Below are positions 24,614 through 37,939 of a stretch of DNA of 64,000 nucleotides, piece after piece; the stretch's first letter is position 1; each line of letters opens with the position of its first letter. The position numbers were made by a program, and so were the translations under genes. The DNA is taken from positions 1,984,001 through 2,048,000 of the forward strand of contig OY987234.1 in NCBI GenBank assembly GCA_963920705.1. Direction: 5' to 3'. The notes under the pieces are model-generated. The model had not been told where the DNA came from. It saw only the letters and a list, made by a program, of their open reading frames with translations, and ran no database searches. Source of the stretch: Odiellus spinosus (lineage: Eukaryota; Arthropoda; Arachnida; Opiliones; Phalangiidae).

Positions 24614-25648
24614 GTGGATCTACACTTGGGAAATTTGTGGATCTATACTTCTGAAATTTGTGGATCTACACTTGGGAAATTTGAGGATCTGCACTTGGGA
24701 AATTTTTGGATCTGCACTTGTTAAGTTTGTGGATCTGCACTTGGGAAATTTGTGGTTCTACACTTGGGAAATTTTTGGATCTACATTTGGGAAATTTGTG
24801 GATCTACACTTGGGAAATTTGTGGATCTACACTTGGGAAATTTGTGGATCTGCACTTGGGAAATTTTTGGATCTGCACTTGGGAAATTTGTGGATCTGAG
24901 CTTGGGAAATTTGTGGATCTGCACTTGGGAAATTTGTGGATCTGCACTTGGGAAATTTGTGGATCTGCACTTGGGAAATTTGTGGATCTACACTTGGGAA
25001 ATTTGTGGATCTATACTTGGGAAATTTGTGGATCTACACTTGGGAAATTTGTGGATCTACACTTGGGAAATTTGTGGATCTACACTTGGGAAATTTGTGG
25101 ATCTATACTTCTGAAATTTGTGGATCTACACTTAGGAAATTTGTGGATCTACACTTGGGAAATTTGTGGATCTACACTTGAGAAATTTGTGGATCTATAC
25201 TTCTGAAATTTGTGGATCTACACTTAGGAAATTTGTGGATCTACACTTGGGAAATTTGAGGATCTGCACTTGGGAAATTTTTGGATCTGCACTTGTTAAG
25301 TTTGTGGATCTGCACTTGGGAAATTTGTGGTTCTACACTTGGGAAATTTTTGGATCTACATTTGGGAAATTTGTGGATCTACACTTGGGAAATTTGTGGA
25401 TCTACACTTGGGAAATTTGTGGATCTACACTTGGGAAATTTGTGGATCTACACTTGGGAAATTTGTGGATCTACACTTGGGAAATTTGTGAATCTAAACT
25501 TGGGAAATTTGTGGATCTACACTTGGGAAATTTGTGGATCTACACTTGGGAAATTTGTGGATCTACACTTGGGAAATTTGTGGATCTACACTTGGGAAAT
25601 TTGTGGATCTAAACTTGGGAAATTTGTGAATCTAAACTTGGGAAATTT
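24614..25648 (+). repeat. Partial module Q, copy 3
   Basis: The series follows Q copy 2 at 2645 bp offset up to and somewhat past the GTGAATCTAAAC anchor at 25626-25648. It has TTGTTAAGTTTG units near 24,716 and 25,295 and a private ATCTGAGCTTGG unit near 24,896. Beyond the anchor the array changes to a different cassette rich in GTGGTTCTGCACATGG and GGACCTACATTT units. Confidence 0.82.
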
Positions 25649-27350
25649 GTGGATCTACACTTGGGAAATTTGTGGATCTACACTTGGGAAATTTGTGGAT
25701 CTACACTTGGGAAATTTTTGGATCTGCACTTGGGAAATTTGTGGATCTGCACTTGGGAAATTTGTGGATCTGCACTTGGGAAATTTGTGGATCTGCACTT
25801 GGGAAATTTGTGGATCTGCACTTGGGAAATTTGTGGTTCTGCACATGGGAAATTTGTGGTTCTACAATTGGGAAATTTGTGGACCTACATTTGGGAAATT
25901 TGTGGATCTACACTTGGGAAATTTGTGGATCTACACTTGGGAAATTTGTGGATATGCACTTGGGAAATTTGTGGATCTGCACTTGTGAAATTTGTGGATC
26001 TGCACTTGGGAAATTTGTGGATCTGCACTTGGGAAATTTGTGTATCTGCACTTGGGAAATTTGTGGATCTGAACTTGGGAAATTTGTGGATCTGCACTTG
26101 GGAAATTTGTGGATCTACACTTGGGAAATTTGTGGATCTATACTTCTGAAATTTGTGGATCTACACTTAGGAAATTTGTGGATCTACACTTGGGAAATTT
26201 GAGGATATGCACTTGGGAAATTTGTGGTTCTACACATGGGAAATTTGTGGATCTACATTTGGGAAATTTGTGGATCTACACTTGGGAAATTTGTGGATCT
26301 ACACTTGGGAAATTTGTGGATCTACACTTGGGAAATTTGTGGATCTACATTTGGGAAATTTGTGGATCTACACTTGGGAAATTTGTGGATCTTCACTTGG
26401 GAAATTTGTGGATCTGCACTTGGGAAAATTGTGGATCTACACTTGGGAAATTTGTGGATCTATACTTCTGAAATTTGTGGATCTATACTTCTGAAATTTG
26501 TGGATCTACACTTGGGAAATTTGAGGATCTGCACTTGGGAAATTTTTGGATCTGCACTTGGGAAATTTGTGGATCTGAACTTGGGAAATTTGTGGATCTG
26601 CACTTGGGAAATTTGTGGATCTGCACTTGGGAAATTTGTGGATCTGCACTTGGGAAATTTGTGGATCTACACTTGGGAAATTTGTGGATCTATACTTGGG
26701 AAATTTGTGGATCTACACTTGGGAAATTTGTGGATCTACACTTGGGAAATTTGTGGATCTACACTTGGGAAATTTGTGGATCTATACTTCTGAAATTTGT
26801 GGATCTACACTTAGGAAATTTGTGGATCTACACTTGGGAAATTTGTGGATCTACACTTGGGAAATTTGTGGATCTATACTTCTGAAATTTGTGGATCTAC
26901 ACTTAGGAAATTTGTGGATCTACACTTGGGAAATTTGAGGATCTGCACTTGGGAAATTTTTGGATCTGCACTTGTTAAGTTTGTGGATCTGCACTTGGGA
27001 AATTTGTGGTTCTACACTTGGGAAATTTTTGGATCTACATTTGGGAAATTTGTGGATCTACACTTGGGAAATTTGTGGATCTACACTTGGGAAATTTGTG
27101 GATCTACACTTGGGAAATTTGTGGATCTACACTTGGGAAATTTGTGGATCTACACTTGGGAAATTTGTGGATCTACACTTGGGAAATTTGTGAATCTAAA
27201 CTTGGGAAATTTGTGGATCTACACTTGGGAAATTTGTGGATCTACACTTGGGAAATTTGTGGATCTACACTTGGGAAATTTGTGGATCTACACTTGGGAA
27301 ATTTGTGGATCTAAACTTGGGAAATTTGTGAATCTAAACTTGGGAAATTT
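25649..27350 (+). repeat. 1702-bp repeat R, copy 1
   Basis: This is a period of 74 monomers counted from the unit after a GTGAATCTAAAC unit. It holds the cassette GTTCTGCACATGG, GTTCTACAATTGG, GGACCTACATTTGG (25,836-25,894), then GATATGCAC, GTGTATCTGC, and a TTGTTAAGTTTG unit near 26,973. The next anchor follows at 27351. Confidence 0.84.
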
Positions 27351-29374
27351 GTGGATCTACACTTGGGAAATTTGTGGATCTACACTTGGGAAATTTGTGG
27401 ATCTACACTTGGGAAATTTTTGGATCTGCACTTGGGAAATTTGTGGATCTGCACTTGGGAAATTTGTGGATCTGCACTTGGGAAATTTGTGGATCTGCAC
27501 TTGGGAAATTTGTGGATCTGCACTTGGGAAATTTGTGGTTCTGCACATGGGAAATTTGTGGTTCTACAATTGGGAAATTTGTGGACCTACATTTGGGAAA
27601 TTTGTGGATCTACACTTGGGAAATTTGTGGATCTACACTTGGGAAATTTGTGGATATGCACTTGGGAAATTTGTGGATCTGCACTTGTGAAATTTGTGGA
27701 TCTGCACTTGGGAAATTTGTGGATCTGCACTTGGGAAATTTGTGTATCTGCACTTGGGAAATTTGTGGATCTGAACTTGGGAAATTTGTGGATCTGCACT
27801 TGGGAAATTTGTGGATCTACACTTGGGAAATTTGTGGATCTATACTTCTGAAATTTGTGGATCTACACTTAGGAAATTTGTGGATCTACACTTGGGAAAT
27901 TTGAGGATATGCACTTGGGAAATTTGTGGTTCTACACATGGGAAATTTGTGGATCTACATTTGGGAAATTTGTGGATCTACACTTGGGAAATTTGTGGAT
28001 CTACACTTGGGAAATTTGTGGATCTACACTTGGGAAATTTGTGGATCTACATTTGGGAAATTTGTGGATCTACACTTGGGAAATTTGTGGATCTTCACTT
28101 GGGAAATTTGTGGATCTGCACTTGGGAAAATTGTGGATCTACACTTGGGAAATTTGTGGATCTATACTTCTGAAATTTGTGGATCTATACTTCTGAAATT
28201 TGTGGATCTACACTTAGGAAATTTGTGGATCTACACTTGGGAAATTTGAGGATATGCACTTGGGAAATTTGTGGTTCTACACATGGGAAATTTGTGGATC
28301 TACATTTGGGAAATTTGTGGATCTACACTTGGGAAATTTGTGGATCTACACTTGGGAAATTTGTGGATCTACACTTGGGAAATTTGTGGATCTACATTTA
28401 GGAAATTTGTGGATCTACACTTGGGAAATTTGTGGATCTTCACTTGGGAAATTTGTGGATCTGCACTTGGGAAAATTGTGGATCTACACTTGGGAAATTT
28501 GTGGATCTATACTTCTGAAATTTGTGGATCTATACTTCTGAAATTTGTGGATCTACACTTGGGAAATTTGAGGATCTGCACTTGGGAAATTTTTGGATCT
28601 GCACTTGGGAAATTTGTGGATCTGAACTTGGGAAATTTGTGGATCTGCACTTGGGAAATTTGTGGATCTGCACTTGGGAAATTTGTGGATCTGCACTTGG
28701 GAAATTTGTGGATCTACACTTGGGAAATTTGTGGATCTATACTTGGGAAATTTGTGGATCTACACTTGGGAAATTTGTGGATCTACACTTGGGAAATTTG
28801 TGGATCTACACTTGGGAAATTTGTGGATCTATACTTCTGAAATTTGTGGATCTACACTTAGGAAATTTGTGGATCTACACTTGGGAAATTTGTGGATCTA
28901 CACTTGGGAAATTTGTGGATCTATACTTCTGAAATTTGTGGATCTACACTTGGGAAATTTGAGGATCTGCACTTGGGAAATTTTTGGATCTGCACTTGTT
29001 AAGTTTGTGGATCTGCACTTGGGAAATTTGTGGTTCTACACTTGGGAAATTTTTGGATCTACATTTGGGAAATTTGTGGATCTACACTTGGGAAATTTGT
29101 GGATCTACACTTGGGAAATTTGTGGATCTACACTTGGGAAATTTGTGGATCTACACTTGGGAAATTTGTGGATCTACACTTGGGAAATTTGTGGATCTAC
29201 ACTTGGGAAATTTGTGAATCTAAACTTGGGAAATTTGTGGATCTACACTTGGGAAATTTGTGGATCTACACTTGGGAAATTTGTGGATCTACACTTGGGA
29301 AATTTGTGGATCTACACTTGGGAAATTTGTGGATCTAAACTTGGGAAATTTGTGAATCTAAACTTGGGAAATTT
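27351..29374 (+). repeat. 1702-bp repeat R, copy 2 (2024 bp)
   Basis: The series of copy 1 recurs at 1702 bp offset until about 28,175. There a 345-bp stretch is duplicated, and elsewhere one monomer is missing (1702 + 345 - 23 = 2024). Its TTGTTAAGTTTG unit is near 28,997. Confidence 0.84.
27909..28598 (+). repeat. 345-bp (15-monomer) internal tandem duplication
   Basis: The stretch 27909-28253, starting at GATATGCAC-type and GTTCTACACATGG units, is repeated at 28254-28598. The second block has one private change, ACATTTAGG near 28,396. Neighbouring R copies have a single block, so this is a local expansion. Confidence 0.82.
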
Positions 29375-31076
29375 GTGGATCTACACTTGGGAAATTTGTG
29401 GATCTACACTTGGGAAATTTGTGGATCTACACTTGGGAAATTTTTGGATCTGCACTTGGGAAATTTGTGGATCTGCACTTGGGAAATTTGTGGATCTGCA
29501 CTTGGGAAATTTGTGGATCTGCACTTGGGAAATTTGTGGATCTGCACTTGGGAAATTTGTGGTTCTGCACATGGGAAATTTGTGGTTCTACAATTGGGAA
29601 ATTTGTGGACCTACATTTGGGAAATTTGTGGATCTACACTTGGGAAATTTGTGGATCTACACTTGGGAAATTTGTGGATATGCACTTGGGAAATTTGTGG
29701 ATCTGCACTTGTGAAATTTGTGGATCTGCACTTGGGAAATTTGTGGATCTGCACTTGGGAAATTTGTGTATCTGCACTTGGGAAATTTGTGGATCTGAAC
29801 TTGGGAAATTTGTGGATCTGCACTTGGGAAATTTGTGGATCTACACTTGGGAAATTTGTGGATCTATACTTCTGAAATTTGTGGATCTACACTTAGGAAA
29901 TTTGTGGATCTACACTTGGGAAATTTGAGGATATGCACTTGGGAAATTTGTGGTTCTACACATGGGAAATTTGTGGATCTACATTTGGGAAATTTGTGGA
30001 TCTACACTTGGGAAATTTGTGGATCTACACTTGGGAAATTTGTGGATCTACACTTGGGAAATTTGTGGATCTACATTTGGGAAATTTGTGGATCTACACT
30101 TGGGAAATTTGTGGATCTTCACTTGGGAAATTTGTGGATCTGCACTTGGGAAAATTGTGGATCTACACTTGGGAAATTTGTGGATCTATACTTCTGAAAT
30201 TTGTGGATCTATACTTCTGAAATTTGTGGATCTACACTTGGGAAATTTGAGGATCTGCACTTGGGAAATTTTTGGATCTGCACTTGGGAAATTTGTGGAT
30301 CTGAACTTGGGAAATTTGTGGATCTGCACTTGGGAAATTTGTGGATCTGCACTTGGGAAATTTGTGGATCTGCACTTGGGAAATTTGTGGATCTACACTT
30401 GGGAAATTTGTGGATCTATAGTTGGGAAATTTGTGGATCTACACTTGGGAAATTTGTGGATCTACACTTGGGAAATTTGTGGATCTACACTTGGGAAATT
30501 TGTGGATCTATACTTCTGAAATTTGTGGATCTACACTTAGGAAATTTGTGGATCTACACTTGGGAAATTTGTGGATCTACACTTGGGAAATTTGTGGATC
30601 TATACTTCTGAAATTTGTGGATCTACACTTAGGAAATTTGTGGATCTACACTTGGGAAATTTGAGGATCTGCACTTGGGAAATTTTTGGATCTGCACTTG
30701 TTAAGTTTGTGGATCTGCACTTGGGAAATTTGTGGTTCTACACTTGGGAAATTTTTGGATCTACATTTGGGAAATTTGTGGATCTACACTTGGGAAATTT
30801 GTGGATCTACACTTGGGAAATTTGTGGATCTACACTTGGGAAATTTGTGGATCTACACTTGGGAAATTTGTGGATCTACACTAGGGAAATTTGTGGATCT
30901 ACACTTGGGAAATTTGTGAATCTAAACTTGGGAAATTTGTGGATCTACACTTGGGAAATTTGTGGATCTACACTTGGGAAATTTGTGGATCTACACTTGG
31001 GAAATTTGTGGATCTACACTTGGGAAATTTGTGGATCTAAACTTGGGAAATTTTTGAATCTAAACTTGGGAAATTT
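29375..31076 (+). repeat. 1702-bp repeat R, copy 3
   Basis: The length is again 74 units from anchor to anchor, with internal landmarks at the same distances as in copy 1. Private changes include ATAGTTGGG near 30,420 and CACTAGGG near 30,881. The closing anchor unit has TTGAATC instead of GTGAATC near 31,052. Confidence 0.83.
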
Positions 31077-32157
31077 GTGGATCTACACTTGGGAAATTTG
31101 TGGATCTACACTTGGGAAATTTGTGGATCTACACTTGGGAAATTTGAGGATCTGCACTTGGGAAATTTTTTGATCTGCACTTGGGAAATTTGTGGATCTG
31201 CACTTGGGAAATTTGTGGATCTACACTTGGGAAATTTTTGGATCTGCACTTGGGAAATTTGTTGATCTGAACTTGGGAAATTTGTGGATCTGCACTTGGG
31301 AAATTTGTGGATCTACATTTGGGAAATTTGTGGATCTACACTTGGGAAATTTGTGGATCTACACTTGGGAAATTTGTGGATCTACACTTGGGAAATTTGT
31401 GGATCTACATTTGGGAAATTTGTGGATCTATACTTGGGAAATTTGTGGATCTTCACTTGGGAAATTTGTGGATCTGCACTTGGGAAAATTGTGGATCTAC
31501 ACTTGGGAAATTTGTGGATCTATACTTCTGAAATTTGTGGATCTATACTTCTGAAATTTGTGGATCTACACTTGGGAAATTTGAGGATCTGCACTTGGGA
31601 AATTTTTGGATCTGCACTTGGGAAATTTGTGGATCTACACTTGGGAAATTTGTGGATCTACACTTGGGAAATTTGTGGATCTACACTTGGGAAATTTGTG
31701 GATCTACACTTGGGAAATTTGTGGATCTACACTTGGGAAATTTGTGGATCTACACTTGGGAAATTTGTGAATCTAAACTTGGGAAATTTGTGGATCTAAA
31801 CTTGGGAAATTTTTGAATCTAAACTTGGGAAATTTTTGGATCTACATTTGGGAAATTTGTGGATCTACACTTGGGAAATTTGTGGATCTACACTTGGGAA
31901 ATTTGTGGATCTACACTTGGGAAATTTGTGGATCTACACTTGGGAAATTTGTGGATCTACACTTGGGAAATTTGTGGATCTACACTTGGGAAATTTGTGA
32001 ATCTAAACTTGGGAAATTTGTGGATCTACACTTGGGAAATTTGTGGATCTACACTTGGGAAATTTGTGGATCTACACTTGGGAAATTTGTGGATCTACAC
32101 TTGGGAAATTTGTGGATCTAAACTTGGGAAATTTTTGAATCTAAACTTGGGAAATTT
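31077..32157 (+). repeat. 1081-bp repeat S, copy 1
   Basis: After the anchor the series changes to units with GGGAAATTTTTTGATCTGC (near 31,160) and GTTGATCTGAAC (near 31,261). The next copy is at 1081 bp (47 units). Agreement covers about 30.74-31.64 kb in this copy, so the duplicated stretch starts slightly before the anchor. Confidence 0.78.
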
Positions 32158-33468
32158 GTGGATCTACACTTGGGAAATTTGTGGATCTACACTTGGGAAA
32201 TTTGTGGATCTACACTTGGGAAATTTGAGGATCTGCACTTGGGAAATTTTTTGATCTGCACTTGGGAAATTTGTGGATCTGCACTTGGGAAATTTGTGGA
32301 TCTACACTTGGGAAATTTTTGGATCTGCACTTGGGAAATTTGTTGATCTGAACTTGGGAAATTTGTGGATCTGCACTTGGGAAATTTGTGGATCTACATT
32401 TGGGAAATTTGTGGATCTACACTTGGGAAATTTGTGGATCTACACTTGGGAAATTTGTGGATCTACACTTGGGAAATTTGTGGATCTACATTTGGGAAAT
32501 TTGTGGATCTACACTTGGGAAATTTGTGGATCTTCACTTGGGAAATTTGTGGATCTGCACTTGGGAAAATTGTGGATCTACACTTGGGAAATTTGTGGAT
32601 CTATACTTCTGAAATTTGTGGATCTATACTTCTGAAATTTGTGGATCTACACTTGGGAAATTTGAGGATCTGCACTTGGGAAATTTTTGGATCTGCACTT
32701 GGGAAATTTGTGGATCTGAACTTGGGAAATTTGTGGATCTGCACTTGGGAAATTTGTGGATCTGCACTTGGGAAATTTGTGGATCTGCACTTGGGAAATT
32801 TGTGGATCTACACTTGGGAAATTTGTGGATCTATACTTGGGAAATTTGTGGATCTACACTTGGGAAATTTGTGGATCTACACTTGGGAAATTTGTGGATC
32901 TACACTTGGGAAATTTGTGGATCTATACTTCTGAAATTTGTGGATCTACACTTAGGAAATTTGTGGATCTACACTTGGGAAATTTGTGGATCTACACTTG
33001 GGAAATTTGTGGATCTATACTTCTGAAATTTGTGGATCTACACTTAGGAAATTTGTGGATCTACACTTGGGAAATTTTTGGATCTGCACTTGTTAAGTTT
33101 GTGGATCTGCACTTGGGAAATTTGTGGTTCTACACTTGGGAAATTTTTGGATCTACATTTGGGAAATTTGTGGATCTACACTTGGGAAATTTGTGGATCT
33201 ACACTTGGGAAATTTGTGGATCTACACTTGGGAAATTTGTGGATCTACACTTGGGAAATTTGTGGATCTACACTTGGGAAATTTGTGGATCTACACTTGG
33301 GAAATTTGTGAATCTAAACTTGGGAAATTTGTGGATCTACACTTGGGAAATTTGTGGATCTACACTTGGGAAATTTGTGGATCTACACTTGGGAAATTTG
33401 TGGATCTACACTTGGGAAATTTGTGGATCTAAACTTGGGAAATTTGTGAATCTAAACTTGGGAAATTT
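32158..33468 (+). repeat. 1081-bp repeat S, copy 2, plus Q-like continuation
   Basis: The S landmarks recur 1081 bp later up to about 32,720. The rest returns to the Q/R-like series with a TTGTTAAGTTTG unit near 33,090. From anchor to anchor this is 57 units. Confidence 0.78.
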
Positions 33469-35147
33469 GTGGATCTACACTTGGGAAATTTGTGGATCTA
33501 CACTTGGGAAATTTGTGGATCTACACTTGGGAAATTTTTGGATCTGCACTTGGGAAATTTGTGGATCTGCACTTGGGAAATTTGTGGATCTGCACTTGGG
33601 AAATTTGTGGATCTGCACTTGGGAAATTTGTGGATCTGCACTTGGGAAATTTGTGGTTCTGCACATGGGAAATTTGTGGTTCTACAATTGGGAAATTTGT
33701 GGACCTACATTTGGGAAATTTGTGGATCTACACTTGGGAAATTTGTGGATCTACACTTGGGAAATTTGTGGATATGCACTTGGGAAATTTGTGGATCTGC
33801 ACTTGTGAAATTTGTGGATCTGCACTTGGGAAATTTGTGGATCTGCACTTGGGAAATTTGTGTATCTGCACTTGGGAAATTTGTGGATCTGAACTTGGGA
33901 AATTTGTGGATCTGCACTTGGGAAATTTGTGGATCTACACTTGGGAAATTTGTGGATCTATACTTCTGAAATTTGTGGATCTACACTTAGGAAATTTGTG
34001 GATCTGCACTTGGGAAATTTGTGGATCTACACTTGGGAAATTTGTGGATCTATACTTCTGAAATTTGTGGATCTACACTTAGGAAATTTGTGGATCTACA
34101 CTTGGGAAATTTGAGGATATGCACTTGGGAAATTTTTGGATCTGCACTTGGGAAATTTGTGGATCTGAACTTGGGAAATTTGTGGATCTACACTTGGGAA
34201 ATTTGTGGATCTTCACTTGGGAAATTTATGGATCTGCACTTGGGAAAATTGTGGATCTACACTTGGGAAATTTGTGGATCTATACTTCTGAAATTTGTGG
34301 ATCTATACTTCTGAAATTTGTGGATCTACACTTGGGAAATTTGAGGATCTGCACTTGGGAAATTTTTGGATCTGCACTTGGGAAATTTGTGGATCTGAAC
34401 TTGGGAAATTTGTGGATCTGCACTTGGGAAATTTGTGGATCTGCACTTGGGAAATTTGTGGATCTGCACTTGGGAAATTTGTGGATCTACACTTGGGAAA
34501 TTTGTGGATCTATACTTGGGAAATTTGTGGATCTACACTTGGGAAATTTGTGGATCTACACTTGGGAAATTTGTGGATCTACACTTGGGAAATTTGTGGA
34601 TCTATACTTCTGAAATTTGTGGATCTACACTTAGGAAATTTGTGGATCTACACTTGGGAAATTTGTGGATCTATACTTCTGAAATTTGTGGATCTACACT
34701 TAGGAAATTTGTGGATCTACACTTGGGAAATTTGAGGATCTGCACTTGGGAAATTTTTGGATCTGCACTTGTTAAGTTTGTGGATCTGCACTTGGGAAAT
34801 TTGTGGTTCTACACTTGGGAAATTTTTGGATCTACATTTGGGAAATTTGTGGATCTACACTTGGGAAATTTGTGGATCTACACTTGGGAAATTTGTGGAT
34901 CTACACTTGGGAAATTTGTGGATCTACACTTGGGAAATTTGTGGATCTACACTTGGGAAATTTGTGGATCTACACTTGGGAAATTTGTGAATCTAAACTT
35001 GGGAAATTTGTGGATCTACACTTGGGAAATTTGTGGATCTACACTTGGGAAATTTGTGGATCTACACTTGGGAAATTTGTGGATCTACACTTGGGAAATT
35101 TGTGGATCTAAACTTGGGAAATTTTTGAATCTAAACTTGGGAAATTT
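33469..35147 (+). repeat. 1702-bp repeat R, copy 4 (1679 bp)
   Basis: The copy lies 4094 bp (178 units) after R copy 3. It carries the GTTCTACAATTGG / GGACCTACATTTGG pair near 33,678 and the last TTGTTAAGTTTG unit of the window near 34,770. Part of the middle (34.02-34.29 kb) is rearranged and contains a private TTTATGGATC unit. Confidence 0.8.
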
Positions 35148-35450
35148 GTGGATCTACACTTGGGAAATTTGTGGATCTACACTTGGGAAATTTGTGGATC
35201 TACACTTGGGAAATTTGAGGATCTGCACTTGGGAAATTTTTTGATCTGCACTTGGGAAATTTGTGGATCTGCACTTGGGAAATTTGTGGATCTACACTTG
35301 GGAAATTTTTGGATCTGCACTTGGGAAATTTGTTGATCTGAACTTGGGAAATTTGTGGATCTGCACTTGGGAAATTTGTGGATCTGCACTTGGGAAATTT
35401 GTGGATCTGCACTTGGGAAATTTGTGGTTCTGCACATGGGAAATTTGTGG
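35148..35450 (+). repeat. Partial S repeat, third occurrence
   Basis: The TTTTTTGATCTGC and GTTGATCTGAAC units return 2990 bp (130 units) after S copy 2. The series then switches at about 35.39 kb into the GTTCTGCACATGG / ACAATTGG / GGACCTACATTT cassette. Confidence 0.75.
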
Positions 35451-37939
35451 TTCTACAATTGGGAAATTTGTGGACCTACATTTGGGAAATTTGTGGATCT
35501 ACACTTGGGAAATTTGTGGATCTACACTTGGGAAATTTGTGGATCTGCACTTGGGAAATTTGTGGATCTGCACTTGTGAAATTTGTGGATCTGCACTTGG
35601 GAAATTTGTGGATCTGCACTTGGGAAATTTGTGTATCTGCACTTGGGAAATTTGTGGATCTGAACTTGGGAAATTTGTGGATCTGCACTTGGGAAATTTG
35701 TGGATCTACACTTGGGAAATTTGTGGTTCTATACTTCTGAAATTTGTGGATCTACACTTAGGAAATTTGTGGATCTACACTTGGGAAATTTGAGGATATG
35801 CACTTGGGAAATTTTTGGATCTGCACTTGGGAAATTTGTGGATCTGAACTTGGGAAATTTGTGGATCTGCACTTGGGAAATTTGTGGATCTGCACTTGGG
35901 AAATTTGTGGATCTGCACTTGGGAAATTTGTGGAACTACACTTGGGAAATTTGTGGATCTATACTTGGGAAATTTGTGGATCTACACTTGGGAAATTTGT
36001 GGATCTACACTTGGAAATTTGTGGATCTATACTTCTGAAATTTGTGGATCTACACTTGGGAAATTTGTGGATCTATACTTCTGAAATTTGTGGATCTACA
36101 CTTAGGAAATTTGTGGATCTACACTTGGGAAATTTGAGGATATGCACTTGGGAAATTTTTGGATCTGCACTTGGGAAATTTGTGGATCTGCTCTTGGGAA
36201 ATTTTTGGATCTGCACTTGGGAAATTTGTGGATCTGCTCTTGGGAAATTTGTGGTTCTACACTTGGGAAATTTTTGGATCTACATTTGGGAAATTTGTGG
36301 ATCTACACTTGGGAAATTTGTGGATCTACACTTGGGAAATTTGTGGATCTACACTTGGGAAATTTGTGGATCTACACTTGGGAAATTTGTGGATCTACAC
36401 TTGGGAAATTTGTGGATCTACACTTGGGAAATTTGTGGATCTACATTTGGGAAATTTGTGGATCTACACTTGGGAAATTTGTGGATCTACACTTGGGAAA
36501 TTTGTGGATCTAACCTTGGGAAATTTGTGGATCTACACTTGGGAAATTTGTGGATCTACACTTGGGAAATTTGTGGATCTACACTTGGGAAATTTGTGGA
36601 TCTACACTTGGGAAATTTGTGGATCTACTCTTGGGAAATTTGTGGATCTGCACTTGGGAAATTTGTGGATCTACACTTGGGAAATTTGTGGATCTGCACT
36701 TATGAAATTTGTGGTTCTACACTTGGGAAATTTGTGGATCTACACTTGGGAAATTTGTGGATCTACACTTGGGAAATTTGAGGATCTGCACTTGGGAAAT
36801 TTGTGGGTCTACACTTGGGAAATTTGTGGATCTACACTTGGGAAATTTGTGGATTTACACTTGGGAAATTTGTGGATCTACACTTGGGAAATTTGTGGAT
36901 CTACACTTGGGAAATTTGTGGATCTACAATTGGGAAATTTGTGGATCTACAATTGGGAAATTTGAGGATCTGCACTTGGGAAATTTTTGGATCTGAACTT
37001 GGGAAATTTGTGGATCTGCACTTGGGAAATTTGTGGTTCTACACTTGGGAAATTTGTGGATCTACATTTGGGAAATTTGTGGATCTACACTTGGGAAATT
37101 TGTGGATCTACACTTGGGAAATTTGTGGATCTGCACTTGGGAAATTTGTGGATCTACACTTGGGAAATTTGTGGATCTACATTTGGGAAATTTGTGGATC
37201 TACACTTTTGAAATTTGTGGATCTACTCTTGGGAAATTTGTGGATCTGCACTTGGGAAATTTGTGGATCTACACTTGGGAAATTTGTGGATCTGCACTTA
37301 TGAAATTTGTGGTTCTACACTTGGGAAATTTGTGGATCTACATTTGGGAAATTTGTGGATCTACACTTGGGAAATTTGTGGATCTACACTTGGGAAATTT
37401 GTGGATCTACACTTGGGAAATTTGTGGATCTACACTTGGGAAATTTGTGGATCTACACTTGGGAAATTTGTGGATCTACACTTGGGAAATTTGTGGATCT
37501 ACACTTGGGAAATTTGTGGATCTGCACTTGGGAAATTTGTGGATCTACACTTGGGAAATTTGTGTATCTACATTTGGGAAATTTGTGGATCTACACTTGG
37601 GAAATTTATGGATCTACTCTTGGGAAATTTTTGGATCTGCACTTGGGAAATTTGTGGATCTACACTTGGGAAATTTGAGGATATGCACTTGGGAAATTTT
37701 TGGATCTGCACTTGGGAAATTTGTGGATCTGAACTTGGGAAATTTGTGGATCTGCACTTGGGAAATTTGTGGATCTGCACTTGGGAAATTTGTGGATCTG
37801 CACTTGGGAAATTTGTGGAACTACACTTGGGAAATTTGTGGATCTATACTTGGGAAATTTGTGGATCTACACTTGGGAAATTTGTGGATCTACACTTGGG
37901 AAATTTGTGGATCTATACTTCTGAAATTTGTGGATCTAC
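35451..37939 (+). repeat. Satellite with weaker higher-order structure
   Basis: This interval has ordinary monomers with recurring GCTCTTGGG or CTACTCTTGG units and GCACTTATG / GTGGTTCTACAC pairs (near 36.70 and 37.30 kb, about 598 bp or 26 units apart). I see no long exact higher-order copy. It includes one 22-bp monomer at 35999-36020. Confidence 0.7.
35999..36020 (+). repeat. 22-bp monomer: solitary single-base deletion
   Basis: The unit has TTGG before AAATTT instead of TTGGG, losing one G of monomer positions 15-17. Phase changes from 4 to 3 modulo 23 across it. It was not seen elsewhere, in contrast to the other 22-bp variant, which is present in fourteen copies. Confidence 0.9.

Larger units (their letters stand above)
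18321..34785 (+). repeat. TTGTTAAGTTTG monomer variant, eleven copies
   Basis: Monomer positions 16, 17 and 20 are changed (G16T, G17T, A20G). Copies lie near 18,321, 18,900, 22,074, 22,649, 24,716, 25,295, 26,973, 28,997, 30,699, 33,090 and 34,770. None was seen before 18.3 or after 34.8 kb, so it marks the Q and R families. Confidence 0.85.
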
